Shown one piece after another: positions 59,588 through 64,000 of a stretch of 64,000 nt of DNA. The stretch is from positions 7,666,501 through 7,730,500 of the forward strand of contig NC_083384.1 of the NCBI RefSeq assembly GCF_031755915.1, given 5' to 3'. The translations under genes were made by a program, and so were the position numbers. Position 1 is the stretch's first letter. Every line of letters starts with the position of its first letter. The DNA comes from Ziziphus jujuba. Lineage: Eukaryota > Streptophyta > Magnoliopsida > Rosales > Rhamnaceae. A model generated the notes under the pieces. It was not told the DNA's origin, ran no database searches, and saw only the letters and a program-made list of their open reading frames with translations.

Positions 59588-61679
59588 TAACATTTTATCG
59601 AGTAATTTGTAAATACAACAATATAAGTTTTAGCAATGAAACAAGTCCAAATAAAGCATTTTGAAAATTTTATATAGCAATAATGTTACTTTGTCTGTAA
59701 ACTTTTATATTCATTTTCCTGTTGTTTATATTTTTAAAGGGTATGGCGCTCATACATCAGTCGGTTTTCTTATTCTTTCAAGCAGTACACTAATATACTG
59801 TTGTCTTAATTTGTGGACATAATAAATGATTTTAGAAAATAAAATAAACACCAACTAGCAAAAGCATTAACTAGCAATTAAAAAAAAATTTAAAAAAAAA
59901 AAAAAACTGACCCATATATATAAAAGATAAGTACAGAAAAGAGAGTTTACTCTAAGGAAAAGGGCAATTAAAGATAACGTTTATAAGTTGCACCAAAAGC
60001 TGGATTTGCTGATGTGTGAAAAGGAATAACATAAAATAATGTATTATTCTCAAATAAACAAAGAGAGTTTTTTGTAAGTGCATCTTATAATTTTTTTTTT
60101 TTTATTAGGCCTTTTTATGAAGTTGAATACTTTCTGTTAAAGTTGAAAGCTTTAATTCTCATGGGCCCCAAATTTTAGGAAAGAGAAGTGGCCCATTCTC
60201 TTTCTAAATGTCCAATTGGAAATTTGTTTGGAACCAAAATCCAATAAATTTCTATATAATTTTTTTTTTTTTTTTTTGTGGCTCCAAAAATTTCCATACA
60301 ATTTTATTTGCAAGTAATTTTCCGAAAAGAATTCAGTTTATCAATCTCAAGTCCTTAATCTTTTAAGCAGATCAAAGTCATATTTACACACTTTTAGTTT
60401 TTTACGTTTCTTCTAAACTCTAAGGCTCGACGTCTAACATTTAACTGAGTAAATATTAAATACAACAAAGAAGTTTTAGCAGCAAGGAAACAAATCAAAT
60501 TAAAACATTTTGATAAATTTATATAGCAATAATGTTATTTTGACCATGAACTTTTATCCTACTTTTACTTTTATTTATATTTTAAAGTGTATGAAATTCA
60601 TATATCAATTATTGGCCTGTCGGTTTTCTTATTCTTTCAGCCAAACACAAATACAGTTCTATATATATATTTTTTTTTTAATTTTGACCTTTTCTGCTTA
60701 TGATGGGATTCAATGCTTTTAATTTTCTTTAATAACAATTTGTCTTCCTTATATATTCCACCTTTCTCTCTCTCCTACTTCTCTATGTACTATCGGTCCA
60801 TGAAGTCTATTAAAATAAAAAATAATATTTTACAATAGGTATTTCTGATATAAATACACAACCTAGAGCTTAATAGAAAGTTTTAAAAAACCTGAAGAGG
60901 AAAAGGCCAAAAAAAAAAAAAAAAAAAAGAAGCCAAAACTTTTAAAGCAGCAGCTTGCGTCTTCTACTCTCTTTAAATCACTTAAATATTAAAAAGGAAA
61001 AATGCAACCACAGAATAACCATGAGCCCCAGCAAAAACTAGAACACAAGTACATATGGTACTCATTGTCTCGTTTAATTTGATAATATAAGAAAGCATTA
61101 AGAAGCAACATTAATTGTTCTCCCAACTCCATTAAAATAGCCAAACAAAAAAAATGACATCAAAAGCAGCACAATTTTCTATTTGCATCGGTACAGTTGC
61201 ATATTACTGAAATTTTGCATTTCCACAACCCTTTTGAGAATCTTGAAGTAAAGTAGGAGTCAGTGTTTGGTCTCTGGTGAAGCTTTTCTCTGCATTTCAC
61301 ACAAGCTGTTCGACCACAGCAAGCAAATCAAAACGATGACAAGGTATCTGATAAAGCTTCACCACCAGAAACAGGGAAAGAGACTAGCTTAACAAGTGCA
61401 TAACTATCCGGCTTGCTACCAATTCTCTGGTGGGTTCCAAGCATATTATTCTTTATCTGCTAAAAATAGATAATATACAAACAGAGAATATTGAGTGATA
61501 GTTCAATAGTGTTTGTTTATTAAAATCACCATTCAGACTTTAGAAAGAAACAACAATCTTAGAAAACGGACCCTTCAATTACTAAATAGAGGAATTCATG
61601 ACCTCTAAAACAGAGTACATTTAGAATAACTTGTTCTGAAAATAAAAAATGGCAGTAGTAGTTTATTCTATAAAGAGAG
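59588..61679. repeat. segmental duplication, block P, further copies
   Basis: 59588-59800 and 60430-60700 both match 16690-16920, so this stretch is itself partly duplicated. 60700-61679 matches 16970-17938. No gene. A-runs near 59880-59905 and 60909-60928. Confidence 0.8.
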
Positions 61680-63612
61680 TTTTCTCCTCCAATTTGTATT
61701 CAATCTTCCAAACTCTATTTGACAAAATATATGGAGTGGAATACATAGCCTTATTATTTTTCCATACTGAAGAGTTAAGAAATTAAATGGAACATAAGTA
61801 TTAAGACCTTGGATAATGTATTTTCTATGCTTCTGAGTCATACTCATTGCTGAATATTTTCTCCTTAGGGCCATCTAATTGCTGTCCTAACAAACACATC
61901 AGGTATTAAACTACCTTTCATTTTGTCTACCACATAAATCTAACATCTCAAGAGTTGAATTACATCTCATAATTGTCCCACTATCACACCAAGAACAAAC
62001 CTGTCAACAACAACTATCACTAAATTTGTAAAGTTTGGCTGCTGGTAGGAAAAAGGAGATTGTATAGCAAAGGAGAGTGATCCTCATTAGAGGTACAAAA
62101 CTTTACTGAAAACAACAGCAAAAATGGGCTCTCACCAAATCCTATAAAATTGAAAAATATATTCACAAAACAAATTAGCTACAACAGAAACTGTTAACAT
62201 GACAAAAACCATATAAAATTGTGAAGTAGAGCAATGACACTATATGTATGTAACCTTCCATTATTCTTTATAGCAGCTCTTTTGCATCCCTAAAAGTTTG
62301 GAAGATTGTCCGTAATCTATGTATATATATTATATAATCAATATTGCAGTCTTGTTAATAAAGTAATTTAGTATTTTCTATTATCCTATTGATTCCATTC
62401 TCTCCTTTCTCAAGTATTGTCTTGGTAGAATAATTTTTTGTTTTTTATCTTCTTGATGTTTTGACTTGAAGATCAAAAAAAAGTTAGACAAAACTCAAGA
62501 AAATGCTGAGTAATTAAACAATGACATTGCTTTTGATCTCTGTTTTTTATGGCTGATTGAAAAACAATTCAAATGAGAAACAAAAACAAACTGACATTAT
62601 CACCATTTGAAAACAGATGCCATGCTTAGTATGCTGTAAAAGTTCTAGAATGACAAGCGGTCTCCTACCAAAAGATTTTACTGAAACACAAATATTAGCC
62701 ATTCAAGCGTATTTTATCAAACACACTCGAAAGAGAAAAGAACCAGGAAAATCAACATGCTTTCTATTCGTACTCTGTAGGTTATATATGCTCCAAGCAA
62801 CCAGAAAAAGCCTTTGAAATACAAAAATGTTTTAAGAGATTTTACTTGGCAAGATAACCAAAAATGCTCAACTAGATATAGATATGCAAAGCCATATATA
62901 TGCAATGCATTATAGAGAATTCAGAAATATCAGAAATATCATATGTATATATATAACTTGGATCATGTATTTCCTATGCTTTTAAGTCATACTCATTGCT
63001 GAAAATTTTCTCTTTTAAGACCATCTGATTGCTACACTAACAAACACAACAGCTATAAAACTTCCTTTGATTTTATGTACTATAAAAATTCTAGCATCTC
63101 AAGAGTCGGATTCATTTGATAATTGTTCAACAACTACCACACACTAAGAACAAATCTATCAACAACAACCTAATTGCAGATTAACAACTATTGCCAATTT
63201 GTTAATTGCGAGGACAAAAGACTTGGTCTATGGATTAGTCTCGAAATTTGTTAAGTTTTGCTGCTAGTAGGAAAAGGAGAGTGTCCCCACGAGAACTACA
63301 AAACTTGGCTCAAAACAACAGCAAAAATGTTTTCTCACCAAAATTTAGAAATTTGAAGATACAAGTTTCAAAATATGTTCACTAAACAAAACTACAACGG
63401 AAAATGTCAACACAACAAAAAACATATGGAACTATGAAGTCAAACAGTGACGCTATATCGCTAGCCATATATGATTCTTTCTAGCAGCTTTTTCCCATCC
63501 TTAGATCTTAAAGATTGTTTGTAATCTTGTTAATAAAGTAATTCGGTATTTTTTTTATTATCATATTCATTGAGTTCTCTCTGTTGTTCTGTATTTATCA
63601 TAGTTGAAGTCT

Positions 63613-63647
<35 letters not shown>

Positions 63648-64000
63648 CCCTACAGGACGCTGAAGAAAATGCAGAGTAAGTCAACATGGCCAATTCTTTG
63701 GATCTCTGCTTTCATAGGCACAGACTGAAAAACATTCAAATGAGAAACAAAAACAAACTGACATTATCTTGACGAAAACAGGTATCATGCTTAGCGTACT
63801 ATATATTCAACTTTAAGCACTAGTCAGGACAAGTATTCTTCTACCAAAAGATTTAATTAAAACACAAAATTACCCCTTCAAACATATTTTATCAAACAAA
63901 TGAAAGATAATAACACAAAACAATTGCATCCTTGTCATACCTCAAACCATCCACATATGCTAGGCTTTTTCTCCTATACCTCAAAACCATCTTTTCATGG
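61680..64000. repeat. segmental duplication, blocks Q, R and S, copy 3
   Basis: 61680-62775 matches 20865-21847 and 39590-40620. 62780-62950 matches block R. 62995-64000 matches 41250-41664 joined to 44296-44840. None of the large LTR insertions is present here, so it serves as the empty-site reference for three of them. It ends at the point where the TNL2 3' region starts in the other copy. Confidence 0.9.
63612..63648. repeat. CT microsatellite
   Basis: CT-rich run in block S, longer than at the matching place (about 44477-44494). Confidence 0.9.

Overview
The window is nuclear DNA of a flowering plant, almost certainly a eudicot: it carries TIR-NBS-LRR (TNL) immune-receptor genes with the usual eudicot exon layout, Ty3/gypsy chromovirus retrotransposons with a tRNA-iMet primer-binding site, a TRIM, L1-type LINE tails and a MULE-type DUF1985 gene. 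The genus cannot be fixed from sequence alone. A woody rosid would fit, but that is inference. No rRNA, tRNA or CRISPR was seen.

Layout. 1-2940: broken minus-strand Ty3/gypsy internal sequence, with integrase and gag joined in the wrong order, then degenerate remnants. 2941-11868: three LTRs of one roughly 3-kb superfamily, nested or abutting (minus 2941-5925; plus 5926-8052 continuing at 10960-11868; minus solo LTR 8053-10959). 11870-14238: a decayed, intron-bearing DUF1985 gene on the minus strand. 14239-16450: AT-rich DNA without genes. 16450-21852: a locally duplicated flank carrying a solo LTR at 17939-20864 (TSD TTTCT). 21853-32687: a complete, young Tekay/Del-type chromovirus (TSD TGTAG) whose gag-pol frame is broken by one in-frame stop. 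33281-39250: TNL1, apparently intact, five exons, minus strand, with a TIR-type DNA-element insertion in intron 3. 39250-44850: duplicated flank with a solo LTR at 41665-44295 (TSD CTATA). 45183-45576: complete TRIM. 45685-49974: TNL2, a tandem copy killed by two frameshifts and four stops. 50361-53819: LINE tail and solo LTR (TSD AATAA). 55585-59576: a LINE tail hit by a TRIM, itself hit by a solo LTR. 59588-64000: a further copy of the TNL flank. It ends where, in the other copy, the TNL 3' region begins, so another TNL copy is predicted just past the window.

How it fits together. This is a tandemly duplicated NLR cluster expanding by roughly 11-kb units and repeatedly bombarded by one 3-kb-LTR chromovirus group, with most insertions reduced to solo LTRs by LTR-LTR recombination. 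The LTRs are the most unusual part. They carry a dense cluster of W-box motifs (the WRKY-factor core) and a paired G-box/CCAAT module. They also carry a set of conserved inverted repeats, with apparent base-pair covariation between subfamilies, placed directly at a consensus 5' splice site that opens an AT-rich, intron-like segment. If real, these elements have a spliced, structured leader driven by defence- or stress-type promoter motifs, and have scattered that module around immune-receptor genes. Splicing, induction and any effect on the TNL genes are hypotheses to test against RNA data.
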